From Erigeron canadensis (lineage: Eukaryota; Streptophyta; Magnoliopsida; Asterales; Asteraceae), in contig NC_057762.1 of assembly GCF_010389155.1 (NCBI RefSeq), positions 31,556,055-31,620,054 on the forward strand: a DNA stretch of 64,000 nt, given 5' to 3'. The translations under genes and the position numbers were made by a program. Position 1 is the stretch's first letter. Each line of letters begins with the position of its first letter. The notes under the pieces are model-generated. The model saw only the letters and a list, made by a program, of their open reading frames with translations, ran no database searches and was not told the DNA's origin. Below, one piece after another: positions 50,458-63,376 of this stretch.

Positions 50458-52157
50458 TCACTTCTTTTTCTGTCTCATCGGAAAGGGATGAACCTGAGGC
50501 ACATTATCAATCACGTCTACCATTACATCGTCAATAGATTTGTTGATGAAAGTATCATCTGGTACAACAGAAGATGGGTTGCTATTAAGATCCACCACGT
50601 TGACTTGTTGGGGAATAGGTTGAGCTTCTGGGCCTGGGCAAAAAGAGTTAGAAACAGAGACATTAAAGCTCATTGAATCTTCCGGCCCATAAGAGATTTC
50701 TTCCCTTAGTCTTTTTTGGGGCCTAGTAATAATGCTCCAAGTCTGTCAGCCCAATCAGCTGAAAAAATACTATTAGAAGCTTTATTTAATTTTCCTTTTT
50801 TTCGAATAATACATCGGGGTGGGGGCCACAACATTAGAATTCACATTCTGGGGGCCACAACATTATTGTTTTGTATGGGGAAGGGGAAAAAATTCTCATG
50901 CTGTGAGCCTAAATTCGAATTCCCATGCAACTCCAACTCTCCCTCTTCCAACACGTCCTTTGAGTTCCCATGCAAATTAGCTTCTCCATTCTCTATACCG
51001 TTACCCATTGCCTGATGGGCTTCCTTCACGCCTGGGACTGGACATTCCTCAGATAACTTAACATTCGCCGGAGAACTGACCGTATTCTTTTCTGTAATAG
51101 GACTCCAATCAGAATTCACTTCGGATATCCAAACCTTAAAGGACCTATCTCCCCGTTTCAGTGTCATAGAGGAGTTAACTGGACTTCCATCACTCATAAG
51201 CACCCCAACCACGAACCGGTCAAGGTTCAGTTGTTCATCAGAAACTTCCGGCTAGACCATTATTTTACCAATCTGGCTTCCTATTTGAGTAATCACTTCA
51301 GGTACAGTTAGATGAAGAGGAATGCCTTTAATCGACACCCACACAAATCTTTCAAATGGCAGCACCTGACCTTGCCACGACTCCACCTTGGAAACCCATT
51401 TTCTCCATATGTTCTCTTTATATATGAAATTTATAGCATTTGACTCGTTGTCGAAGGAGAGCAGATAACTCAGTCTTCCCAAATATCTTAGCTTAGCATC
51501 CCTAAACCCCGAAACTTCCAAATGCGACTGTAGTGAGCAAAGACTCTTGAAGTCGCTGCAGCGAACTACAAGGGACCTCAAATGATGATCGGACCAAGTT
51601 GAAACGTCGGACTTTACCACAATGACCTTCTCGTTTCTCTCAGCTCCTGAACCTCTATTGACAACATCTCTATAGGACAAACCTCCAGATGACCATTTGG
51701 GTTAAGTAACAGGCTTAGACCAAGCAGAGGAGGGACCTTTGAGACTGACTGGAGGCTTGCCCTTCCTTCTTTCCTCCATGACTCCATTTTCAACAGCAAA
51801 CTTAGCGATATTGACCTCCACCCGAAACTTTCCTACCCTTGCATTCTTCAACCTTCGTGCAAGCTCCTCCTTGTTACTCACCTGTTTGAAGGTGATAAAC
51901 CCGAATCTCTTACCGACTTTGTTTTTCTTTCTTGCGATGTACACCCCCGAGATGGTACCATATCCCTCAAAACTTGTCCCTAGATCCCAAGGACGGCAGC
52001 CATCGGGGATACAGGACACAAAGAACTTGACCACTGACGCGTCAAAGGCTTTTTCTTCAACTTTGGAATCTCTTAGTCTCCTCTTAGATCTCACCTCTTC
52101 CCAATTTCCTTCTCTCTCTGTGTTATCTTTCTCGAGGTTGTTTTCTCTCTCACACAT
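50458..52157 (-). pseudogene. LINE ORF1: RRM-containing nucleic-acid-binding protein, broken
   Basis: The ATG at 52157 begins MCERENN. An RRM follows (FFVSCIPDGCRPWDLGTSF, GKRFGFITFKQV). A stop after KPVT at 51702 and a frame change separate it from the next part (LVVRCSDFKSLCSL, VWVSIKGIPLHL at 51680-51252), the usual middle of plant L1 ORF1. Further fragments reach about 50458. Plant L1 ORF1 proteins bind element RNA; this copy cannot make a complete one. Confidence 0.75.
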
Positions 52158-52180
52158 TTTGTTTTTTTGTTTTTTCACAA

Positions 52181-54170
52181 ATATAACTAGTCATGCATGT
52201 GTAGATATAGGAGTGGTTAGTTAGTTAATTTCAATTAATTAAGGAAGATGCCAATTAACTAACAAAATGTGTGATACATATAAAGTTTTAACTACTTCGG
52301 TACATACATCTATAATCACTTATAAAACAAAGTGAATTAAGAAATTAAACATTTTTTATTATCCCCAAAATACTCTTAATTACTTTTTTTTAATGCTTCT
52401 CACATTCTTCTTTTTAATATAATTCTAACTATGTGTGTATTTATCCTTAAAATATATCTTAAATCTTAACCTAAAATATACCTTCTTGAGCCTCTGCCCT
52501 CTCTCGCTAACTCTGGCACCACCGCCGTCATTAACACAATTGTCGCCTCATTGTGCGGGCATACACCTAGTATAACTAATATATGTAACTGGTTGCTGTT
52601 TAAGTTTGATTTGGTCGATATATATATATATATATCGTGTACGTACATGTTGATTATTATAGATGAATTTGGTTTGATCCGTGATGACCTTATTTAACAT
52701 TAATTTAAAATTAATGTAAAGATTGAGAAGATAATAAATAGACTAGAAAATTGGATTGATTAAGGTGATGATGTAGTAGCTTGGAAAATATATATCGACA
52801 AAAGATTAAGAAAATTACCAGCATGTGCATACATATTTTTGAGGGATATACATTGTCAACAGAAGCTAGTGACATGTACCAAAACATTGATCATAAGTAT
52901 GGTATATACTATATTATAAAGAAAAGCAGATTCTTTTTAGATTTTCAACATTGAGTTGAAATTTTCAATATTGATTTTAAATATATCCCCAAAATACCCT
53001 TCTCATTTATTCTATATTTATCTAAAATAACTATAATACCCTTTCTCTCTCTTTAAATTTCAACCAATCATCTTTTTTCTCTCTCCTCCATAAATCATTT
53101 AGTCCTCCAATTCATTCAAAATCTTTTATCTTAAAAATCATACGTCGATAAATTATAAAATTTGTATGGGTGTTCTTAAAATTTCATGCTCTTTCATTAG
53201 AGATGTCATTCGATATACTTTCGACGAATTCTTAAATCCGAGGGCGGAGGCCGTAGGCATTTGACTATCACGCTCTCTGACCTAGCTATCACCCCCACCA
53301 TCTCACCGCTGCAACGCGCGAATACTTACTCTCGTTGTTATTAATGTACGTAATATCGATAAATTATAATTAAGGATGAAAAGTTGAAAACCATATTTTA
53401 CCATGTAATATTGTAATTAACCGCAAAAACGAAAAGCTATAATTAACTCCTTTTACTTTATTAAACAACAAAGGAATTGAAATTACATGATCATATATAT
53501 ATATATATATTATAAATAAAATAAAACAAATATTAATGTAAAACAAATAAAACAATAAATTTCTTATTTACTGAAAACCACCGTGTATCATGAAAATTAT
53601 CGTGAATCATTATAATACTTGTGTTTCGTGAATCTTCGTGCATCAATTTTATCACGATCTAAAGGTCAATATCTTGTTTTATTTATTTTACTTTAATACT
53701 TGTTTTACAATAACCAACCTATATATATATATATAATATTTTATATATGTATATATATATGGTGATTTTTTAATGAGAACACCCTTAAAATGAAAAAACG
53801 ATGAGATCACTTAAAACATCATTTTGATACATTAAAAGTCCATAAAATTAACATCGTGTTTTAGGAATTTAGGGTAAATATTCTAAATTAATTTCATTAA
53901 GGTTATTATATGTATTTCAAGTTGATATTATAGATATTTATAGTAGACATGTTTAAAATAATTAATAAAATGAAAAGGCATTAGTATAAAGTTATCAACA
54001 ACTTAGTTAAAAAAAATGGAGTGAAAATAGAAAAAGTTTTATAATATAATATATATATAGATATAAATGTACATATATTTAGAGAGAAATATGAATATAT
54101 AGTTGTTAGATATCTAACTTTAGGTATGAAACCCTTAACATATTAATACTTTAATATTTACTACATGCAA
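52181..54170. other. Gene-free AT-rich stretch with Helitron-like ends
   Basis: No gene supported. Two Helitron-like 3' ends occur: 52543-52571 (CATTGTGCGGGCATACACCT then CTAGT at 52567-52571, preceded by CACCACCGCCGTC) and about 53308-53330 (GCTGCAACGCGCGAATACTT). The rest is AT-rich with TA microsatellites (for example 53497-53510, 53721-53760). Confidence 0.4.
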
Positions 54171-54174
54171 ATGT

Positions 54175-54310
54175 GGTGAGAGGTTCTTAGCAATGCTATA
54201 CCCATCTAACATATGGGGAGCAAACCCTTAAAGGAATTGTCAGGAGTCGAACCAGCGTGGGAGGATCCGCGTGAAAAATTTTAGCCATTTATCCGTTGTT
54301 GTCTTTAAAA
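54175..54310 (-). mobile_element. tRNA-derived SINE remnant
   Basis: The minus strand reads ATGGCTAAAATTTTTCACGC, then a perfect B box GGTTCGACTCC about 40 bp on, then CAATTCCTTTAAGGGTTTGC. Spacing of the two boxes fits a tRNA-like promoter. Limits are approximate. Confidence 0.5.
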
Positions 54311-55133
54311 AAAGAAAAAATAATAAAATGTGGAAGATTTTATATGCAAGCTTAACTATATACCAGTCACAATGTCACATACTCCCTGCATCCCATTAAA
54401 CTTAACCATTTTAAAAATTTTAAAGTCAAAATTTACGAACATTGATCATAAATATTTTTATTTGTGTTATTTGATAAAGGTTATATGAATCGATTGTATT
54501 TAAATGTGTGTTTTATTGATAAAATTTTTATCAACAATTATATAGTACAAATAAAAATATTTATCAATAAAATTGATAAAATTTGACTTTAAAATTTTAT
54601 AAATAGACAAATTTAGTAAAACAAAGTCATTCTATTAATCCGATCCACAAACAAAGTGCACGCGTACATAAGGACGCGTATAGTAATTACAGGGAAATGG
54701 AAACGACAAGTCATGCGATTTTGGGTGCCCACAACATATCCATCGTTTCTTAATTTGCTGTACGTAGTAGTGTTATGTACATTGCGTGTCCGTCTTTGAG
54801 AATTCTACACGCAAAACGACGACGCATTCATTCCTGAAACCATTTTCTTAATTTCTTAACGGTTGAAATATACGAGTATATAATGTTTCAATAACAACTT
54901 ACGTGCGCTATTTACCAATGAATTAAAACAGGATTTTCAAAATTAAAACAGGATTGTCATATTTTTGAAATGATGCGTGGTGTAATTCTTGATCGAGACA
55001 TTTCTTTTTTAATTAGTTATTTTATTAAATTAGTTTTTTTAGTTGTATATAAATTCAATTTTCTTATTAGACTTATAATTAAACTCTAACTGTTGGCTTA
55101 TTGATACAAATGACATTACAACCGTATTTGATT

Positions 55134-55538
55134 GATCGTTTTTTCATTAATAAATTGTCTTTTTTCCCCCTCAACTCTTCATCTCCTATTATTTATATTA
55201 ATTATAATAAGTTATTGACATGAATTATAATAATTAAGTTATTAACATAAAGACTTTAAATTTTTGAGTTTACAATCCGAAATCACGAGGCTATTTGTCA
55301 ACATCCACTATGGTTACAAGTTTCAATTTGGATGTGGCTCTAAAAGTTTAAGGTAAATCCAAAACTATAACTAAACATATATTATATTTATCATTAAAGT
55401 TTATTATAATTTAGTTTCGATCATCGATTTACTTTAACCACAATTTATTTCATACTCACGAATAATATATTATGTGGCATATTTGAATTTTTTTTATGAT
55501 ACAATTTATATAACTACCGTAAATCGTGCGGGTATTAA
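55134..55538 (+). repeat. Dispersed repeat, copy 2
   Basis: Matches 1-546 in order (GATCGTTTTTTCATTAATAA ... TAACTAAACATATATTATAT ... ACTACCGTAAATCGTGCGGG), without the 156-bp duplication. It ends in the recurrent GTGCGGGTATTA motif. Probably a decayed Helitron derivative. Confidence 0.6.
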
Positions 55539-55539
55539 G

Positions 55540-56957
55540 ATTAGTATAATAATAAGTAACATAACAGACAAACGTTACGCGATGAGGCGGTGTGATGATG
55601 ATAGTAAGGGCGGTGGTGGTGGGACTGGTGTGTATATTAATAAAGTGTTTGATGTAAAAAGAAAGTGATAATTATTTTAAGAGCAATTATAGAGTGACAA
55701 ATTTTTTATAAATAAAAATCTACAAACAAATATGGCATGTGAGGTGTTCAATTAACAAATAGAGAGAAAGAGGTGAGATATTACATAGACATGATTTAAT
55801 TGATGAAAAATATGTTTGTAAAAATTTATTTGTAAAATGTTTATAAACCTAGAATTACTTTTATTTTAACGGTTGGGGATATATGTATTATAACTTCATT
55901 AAAGGTATTATAGGTATCCTAGATGAATATGTTTAAATTAATGAGGAAAAAATGAGTATTTTGGGTTATTAATTACTTATAGTTGAAAAAAATAAAAAAC
56001 AAATGTTTTATGATGTAATAGAATTAATATATGAATAAGCTTTGCTCCATCCTTTTTATATTAATAAGAAAGAGAAATTTTTTATGATGTTAATATCACG
56101 ATGTTACACTCATACCAATTTTCATACATGGTAAATAACTTCCTTTAAATTTAAGGTTTGTGATGAAAACATTATATAATTATATGATAACATCGTATAA
56201 CTTATCCTGATAAAAAATGTGAATATTTTTTTTTGAACGGCATGCTTCGAATTAATATAAAGTAACCATACAAAGATGAAATTTGCACTGGTATAGATTA
56301 TATTGTCTCAATCAGATTTATCCATACTTATATTATAAATTAAATTTGAGTTTTTGTTGAACTTTAAGTTTTAACTTTCAAACAATTTCAATAATTCATC
56401 AAAGTCATATCACATCAATGACCGCCACTGCCACCACCAACAATTGTAGTTGCCGCCACCGCCATAGCCGTCGCCGCTACCGCCGCGTGTGATCACCACC
56501 CGTCACTGCCAACACCGGCACCACCATTACATTGCCACTACCGCCCCCACCTTTACGGCCGTCACTCTCACCGCCAGCCAGAACTACTCGTCACCGCCAA
56601 CATCAATATATCGTCACATCACGCGGGTACCGCTCTAACTATAATAAAATGGTTCTTCTAAAAAAAAATCAACCTAAAACTTGTGAACCAATAAAAATTT
56701 AAACTTAAATTCTACGGGAAAGACCATATAATTAAGGTGGACTTCATTGGCAAAATCAAAATGTTGGAAGCAAGATTGCATGGCATTTACCAGATTTAAA
56801 TTACTTAATTTTAACATCAAACTAACCAAAACATACCACGGGTCCTATATTTACAAAGGATCGGGTAAAAATAGATATTGAGTCCCAATTTAAATGTATA
56901 TATACAGTAATAGTCTAACTCTATAATTTGTAATTGTTAAAAGAGAATAAAACTATC
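55540..56957. other. Gene-free stretch with a GC-rich CCG/CCA block
   Basis: At 56410-56600 a dense GCC/ACC-rich block (CCGCCACCGCCATAGCC) stands out from the AT-rich surroundings and leads into CGTCACATCACGCGGGTACC (56612-56634), the recurrent Helitron-like end motif. No frame in it is long. The open frames on either side are AT-driven. Confidence 0.45.
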
Positions 56958-57278
56958 CAGGGTGGAGCTAGTAAGGAGACTAAGGGGTGCTTAGCCTCCG
57001 TCAACCATTTATGTTTTTCATTGCAAGGCTAGCTCATAGCCAACTAATACAAATGTCTTTTTGAAGCAAGTCACCCCCAATCTATAAATGTTTGATTTTT
57101 AGCCATGATAGTTCAAGTAAAACCTTTATATTTGTTCCATAAAAGTAAACAATCGTAATAAAATTCTATTTTACTAAAATTTTATTAAATAGCTATGTCT
57201 TTCACATATATTGTATACAACGATCGGGAAAGAAATACGGTTGAGTCCCCTCAATGTGAAATCCTGGCTCCGCCTCTG
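56958..57278. mobile_element. hAT-type MITE with perfect 8-bp TSD
   Basis: TIRs CAGGGTGGAGCTAG and, reversed, CAGAGGCGGAGCCAGG bound a 321-bp element. AAACTATC occurs directly on both sides (56950-56957 and 57279-57286). The 8-bp TSD and CAGNGGCGGAGC terminus are typical of plant hAT MITEs. Confidence 0.88.
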
Positions 57279-60200
57279 AAACTATCAATATCATATCCGA
57301 ACGTACATATATACTTTATTTGAAACAACGTTTAAAAACGAAAACATTAATTTTCTAATTATAATGTCAAATTAATTAATGTTAGAGTTGCAGCTAAATA
57401 TACTACAAACACAATATCGAATGAATTATTTATGTATTTGTATAAAGTAGTGGGTCAATAATATATGAAAAATAGTAAGTGTAGAGTTGCCTTACACCAA
57501 TTTAAGTGAAAAATCGTCCTACATTATAAAGTTTTATTACTTTTTATACAAAATAAGTAAATTGACCCTTTATTTTATACCAAAAATATTTTAAAAAAAT
57601 TGGATGTGAGCTGAGAGATACATCACGTAACAATTTCAGTTAGTTATAAAAGATTATTTATTAGCATGTGTCTTAAAAACACCTATAAAATGCAATTAGT
57701 ACATCAAATGTATAGATATAAGTGCTAGTTAAAATAATGAATTTGATAGTACAATATTTATGTCGAAATAACAAGCTTATAAAAGACAAAGAATGGCGGC
57801 CCCGTTACTCTTGACGTAGTTATCCGTCTGCAAAAGTAAGTTTGACGGCAATGACGAACGACATGACAGTCCGTGACGGGGAAACATTTTAATTTTGTGA
57901 TCATGTGCATTAAAAGGGCTGCCCCACTTCAACAAATAATACCTTTCACCGTTTGTCTTGTTGACTCAATTATTAGTATTATTTTGCATGAAAATTTTTA
58001 AATAATATATGATGATATGTTGGTTAAGTGCACATAGTGAATGAAATGGTTTCTCAAGGGATTTCGTTATCTTCCCAAAAGGTGACCGAAGAAATACAAT
58101 TTATCGGATTTTTATGTACGTGGGTCAAAAATCGTACGAAATGGATAAATTTGTCATGGGAGATTTGGAAAAATTTCCCAAAAACGTAAATATATAGAGT
58201 TTGGTTTGTTTGTATAATTCTATTGGTGAATGTAATCGTGACTGCGAGATATTTTAAATTTATAATGAGACTAGATATTGAAAAAAAAAGGGATAAGTGC
58301 AATTAAATCTATTTAACTAAGAGCGAAAAGTTATATAGTGTGCACGAATTATCAAAATTTGTATTGAATGCATGAACTTAGTAACAATGTTTAAATTATG
58401 TAACATGTTATACATGCCACCTCATATGGGTTGCCACTTGTCACATGTAAGTTTTTTATTGGTTAGTCATAATTAGTTACATGATTTGAATATTTTTACA
58501 AGTTTCGTACTTATAATAGAAGTTATGATAGTTCGTGTATACTATAACTTTTAGATCATAGTTATTTATATTTTAAAGGACTTATCTTTTAAAAAAAATA
58601 TATGAAAGCAATCAAAATTTAAGGCTTATAGATAACAGATATGTGATAGTTTGCAAGACAGAGAGCAGGAGATGATTGTTTATCTTACATAATTTTATCT
58701 CTTCATTCTAAGGTGTGTTATAATCTTATGTATGAAAGATTTGTTTGAAATAAAATTGAAGATGAAATATCGTTTTTGATAGATGATTAATTAATATAAT
58801 GTCCAAAGTTCTTATATATAATTAACTTTTTTGGGGCATCTCAAATGATGATAGACCTATGCCCATATATATGATTATGCTTTGTAAAATGTTAGCAGAT
58901 CATAAAATTGTGATCTTATGTTATCTGTGAGATATACTTTCAATCCATCAGCATAACCCTCTTACATTTAATTTTAAAAACCTTATTTAATCAATGTCAC
59001 TGAAATTAACAATCCAAAAACAAGATCAAAACATTAGAAAAACATTCAACTGAGTTTTCACCATCATTAAACGAATATCAACTTCTCCAAGTCTATATGG
59101 TAACTATGATGTTAAATTGTTAATATATAACACCAACCAAACACTTCTTGATGCCAAAGGCCTCCAAAATAGCTCCTTCAATTCATTTTGGCCACCTATG
59201 AGTATTTTGGTCTATTTCGGCAGGGGCTTATTGCTTATGGTATTTGTATAGTACCGGTTCTTACACGCTGCTCCCATGCACAGCCCCCGTTCATTGATCT
59301 CATATGTATACTTAAGTTAATTTGTATATATTTGCCCTATAGGTTAGTTGAAGTGATAAGTCTTTCTAACTAATTTGCTCAGTGAGCGTCCCCTTTAGCT
59401 CGAGGTGTTTTCATTTCATTTTGTCTGACTATGATCCTTTTCCTCCTGTCAAACCTTCCTACTTGGCAAACATCTTTGAAGCTTGGCATGTTCATCTTAA
59501 TTTTAGCTTACAATCTTTTACTACTTAATTTAAGAAAATGATAATATATAGTACCACTAAATTTAATTAACTTATCAGAATGTACAAGTTTTAGAACACA
59601 TTATAAACCGGTAACGTCTATATGCGGTAAATTTGTTGTGGTTCAAATATCACTTTTTTTTTTTTTTTTCTTATTCTCTTTTGTTTTGTCGGCATGATCA
59701 AATAAGAGGTTAATGTATATTGAGTTATTTCCGTAAACTGGGCTTTTTATATTATGAATTGGGCCTTTGTTTCATATCGGGCTAAGACACAATTGTGATA
59801 AACTTACTATAAAGATATCTAATTTCTCTTTGGGATAAACCTTATAAATTAAAATCTTGTATTTTTTGTTTTTTTTTTTTTGTCCCGAAAGATAATGTAC
59901 TTTTGTTTATTAGCTGGGTTTGTTTAGTATTTGGACCACTGTTCCACATCGGGCTGTGGTATATATATATACGCTATACTAATACTAATAACTAATACGA
60001 GTAAGATATTTGAACACGGAATTTGTTTGCCGGTATCCATGTTGATTTTGATTTTATAGTGTTATTACTAATTACTATTTTACTAGCATTTTATCTTAAC
60101 TTTCTTTTTGAATTTGTCACGTAATCAAATTAATAATTTTTTATGTCAGTTTTTGAAAGTTGTTGGTTAATGCAGGAGATTCAAAGAGAGCTTGATGTTT

Positions 60201-61450
60201 AACATGTCTTATATTGAAAAATATTGAAATGACTAGCCCGGCCATGTTGTCATATATCTAATAGAGTACTTCTTAAAGTGTTAAATTTTTAAAGAAAAAC
60301 TTAAGGTATTAATAACTAATAATATTTTATATTTAGTCATTTCAATTTGAAAAGGTTAAAGTATCAAATATCTAAATGATTTATAGAGAAAATAATTATA
60401 AATATTATACTTGGCTAAAATGAAAGAGGAGGGGAAAAAAGAGGACAGGGAAAAAAATGAAGGATTGGTACAATTGTTTCGTTTTCCCCACAACTTCTAT
60501 GGTTATATATTATGCATTTTAACAATTAACATGAAAGTATAAGAAATTTCATATTGGTCGATATAATTTACTCCGAAATATGTTGTACACGGCCCAAGAG
60601 CACAAGAATGGTATTCAATGAATATGCAGTACGTACTGGTGCACCATCAAGCATCAGGCACCATATCCGTGTATGATCTCTCTAACAAACCGCCGTACTA
60701 TATATATTAGAAAATGATCGGTGCTACAGCAGTAATTTTTTTTATATATTATTTTTTTAGAACGGCTGCTGGGGTAATGTTACAGGTTTACAACTATTTT
60801 TATTCAAAAAATTCCGTTTGCCCTTTAAAATTTATTCAAATGGATGTTGTTATTACAGGTTTTAGACGTAAACTAGGTTGTTTACGTCTTCTCGAATATG
60901 GACTGAAATTCAGAAAAAAACCATACCTCTATGGCTCTATTTATCAATTCATTTTAACTTGTCATATCTCATATATAAACGATATACAAACCAGTTCACG
61001 TTTTTAATTAATTATCGTTTATTACTAGCTAGCTAAAAGACGACTTGATCAACATTAAACCAGCTATACCATAACATTTATAATAAATGATATAAGAAGA
61101 AAAACAGACTGAAATAAATGAGCACCGAATTGGATACTTGATAGTTGATTGATACAAAGTAAATGTTTGCTAAAACTATGGTCCAGTCCAAGATGTGCTT
61201 ATAGTCAACTCTGAAATTCAAAAGTTACATTTTCGACCCTAGATTTACGAACAATGTACCTTTATTGTAATCATAACTTTTTTATTGCTTTCGCTTAGTA
61301 TTTTCATTTTAATGAAGCCTCATTCATTCCCCTGCCCCAACAACTTTTTACGCCCATGCAGAACACATTCACCTCTCCAAGTAATTTTCATTTACCCCGT
61401 TATTTAAGAGGCGATTTTTTATAAAATTTTATCTTTATCATATATCAAAG
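57279..61450. other. Gene-free AT-rich stretch
   Basis: No supported gene. Open frames of 60-97 codons (for example 58302-58054 and 60714-61007) have AT-driven composition and match no family I recognise. No TIRs or TSDs were resolved. Confidence 0.35.
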
Positions 61451-62605
61451 AGTTAATTACACTTTTGGTCCCTATCGAGGGTTAAAAATTACCGTTTTCA
61501 TCCTTACCTTTCATATATTACCGTTTTAGTCCAAATAAGTTTGTCCAGTCAACGATTTTGGTCCAAATTCCAAACGGATGTTAAATATAAGGTCACATGA
61601 CCTGCACATAATGGGTCTTTTAGTCCTTTTTTTTACCACGAGGACCAAAAACATAATTAACTATAAAAATTTTCATCTATCATAATCATCATACTACAAC
61701 TACTATTTTTTCTCCAGATTTTGAAATCAATAAAGCATCAAATAACAAAAATCAAAAAAATATTATCTCCATCAACCAAATTCATCATAAAAATAGATCA
61801 TCTATCTTAAATCAAAACATATACAATTTGTCTGTTTGTTTTTTCCATTATCAAGTTTTGCTTATGGGAGTATGCAAGTTTTTGAATTCCATATATAAGT
61901 ACAAAACAACTCAAATAATTCACACACACAGAAAAATGATGATGATAAAGAACAAAACAACGACGCAGGTCTCGTCACCACTCGCACTATCTAGATTCAC
62001 CTAACCACCACCATCTGAAATCCTAATAATCACCACCAAAACCTCCGTCCGCCACCGCCACACCAAAACCTCCATCCGCCACAACCACGCGAATCTCCAT
62101 CCACAACCCATCACCGTCGCCTTCCTTTATTCTCTGGTGTCTCTGCCATCCATCATCACCAGCATAGTTCTCTCAAAAAAGATATTGATATAGATATAGA
62201 TTCGGTTTTATAGGATGTAGATCTTGATATAGATATAGACACAAAGATTGATAAAAGATTTAGATACAGAGATTGGTATAGATATGAATCTAGTCCTTAT
62301 TTAATTTGTTGTTTAATTACTTTTGAAGATAAAAAAAAAAAAGATGCAGATGTAGATTGATTGAGGATATAATAAATATATATGTAACAAAGTTTGAGTT
62401 ATTTATGTTTTTGGTCCTTATGGTGTGAAAGGCTAAAATACCCATCATGTGTAGGTCATGTGACCTTATATTTAACGTCTGTTTGGAATTTGGACCAAAA
62501 CCGTTGGTTGGGCAAACTTATTTGGATTAAAATGGTAATATATGAAAGGTAAGGATGAAAACGGTAATTTTTAACATTCGAAAGGGATCAAAAGTGTAAT
62601 TAACT
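61451..62605. mobile_element. Long-TIR (MULE-like) element upstream of the P450
   Basis: The left arm (61451 to about 61670, AGTTAATTACACTTTTGGTC) and reversed right arm (62605 to about 62390, AGTTAATTACACTTTTGATC) match over about 215 bp, including CCTTACCTTTCATATATTAC and AAGGTCACATGACCT. Flanks ATATCAAAG and ATATGAAGT are an imperfect 9-bp pair. The centre has a CCACC-rich block (62000-62150) and an array of GATATAGATATAGA-like repeats (62180-62290). No transposase. Confidence 0.75.
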
Positions 62606-63376
62606 ATATGAAGTATACAATTGTATTACTCCGTATATTGTATATAACTATATGTTGTATACATTTTTAAATATACCAGTAAGAAATGTGACCACTGGCT
62701 TAGTGAGGTAAAACATGTCAAAACCAAGATGACTGCCCTGGTCCCCCTAGTCATTTGAGAGATTGAAACCTATCCGTCTTCCCAATTTGTACAAGCATGT
62801 GCTTGTATAATTCAAGTCGCATTTCTATATTTAACTTCTAGATAGATCCTACTTAAATTGATTAAATTTGAAGTTGCGAACAGGAGGTTTTCTATTGATA
62901 AATTAGTACGAAGTGTTATATAACACAAATGAAAATAATTATGGTCAAGGTTAAAAAGAAAAACCCTAAAAATCAAAATGTAATAATAATGAAATGAGAT
63001 GGATGAAGTGTAATTTTAACCTAAAATGCATAAATTAATTACCAACAAAATAACAAAACATTTATTATGTATAGAAGACTACATTATTTATACCAAACAT
63101 TAATTTGACCGGTTACTGATTACCTAACCGACGAACCTTGTTTTGACACTTCTTGAAACTATTTCATATATATCAAAGCCAATAGATTTGTATTTCTATG
63201 TGTAATTTAGTTGGAAGATTTCCAATACATACATATATGATATTGTGTCTTAATTACACCACCCTTCACCTGTAAATTCATGCATCCTTCACTCCTTTCT
63301 TAAACACTACTTGATATCTCACACTTCCCATATTCAATTCTAATTCTTCATCTCTCTCTTTTTTCTCTCTCTCAAA
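62606..63376 (+). promoter_or_regulatory. Upstream region and CT-rich leader of the CYP77A gene
   Basis: No coding sequence. The last 40 bp before the ATG are CT-rich (TCTCTCTCTTTTTTCTCTCTCTC), a usual plant leader. Candidate TATA text (CATATATATC near 63166, or CATACATATATGATA near 63228) precedes it; neither is certain. Confidence 0.4.

Larger units (their letters stand above)
46625..52180 (-). mobile_element. L1-type LINE, nearly full length but defective
   Basis: On the minus strand a 5.5-kb element runs from about 52180 (ORF1 start) to a 10-base poly(A) (plus-strand T run 46625-46634). It contains an RRM-bearing ORF1, then endonuclease, reverse transcriptase and a C-terminal zinc-binding reverse-transcriptase-associated domain in the order of plant L1 elements. 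The coding regions are broken by stops and frameshifts. TSDs were not firmly resolved: ACAAATAAC beside the tail and ACAAATATAAC near 52176 are a weak candidate. Confidence 0.88.

Noticed and set aside
60714..61007. 97-codon open frame, possible small gene
   Set aside because: AT-driven composition (Phe, Tyr, Ile, Lys rich), no family, no splice or promoter context.
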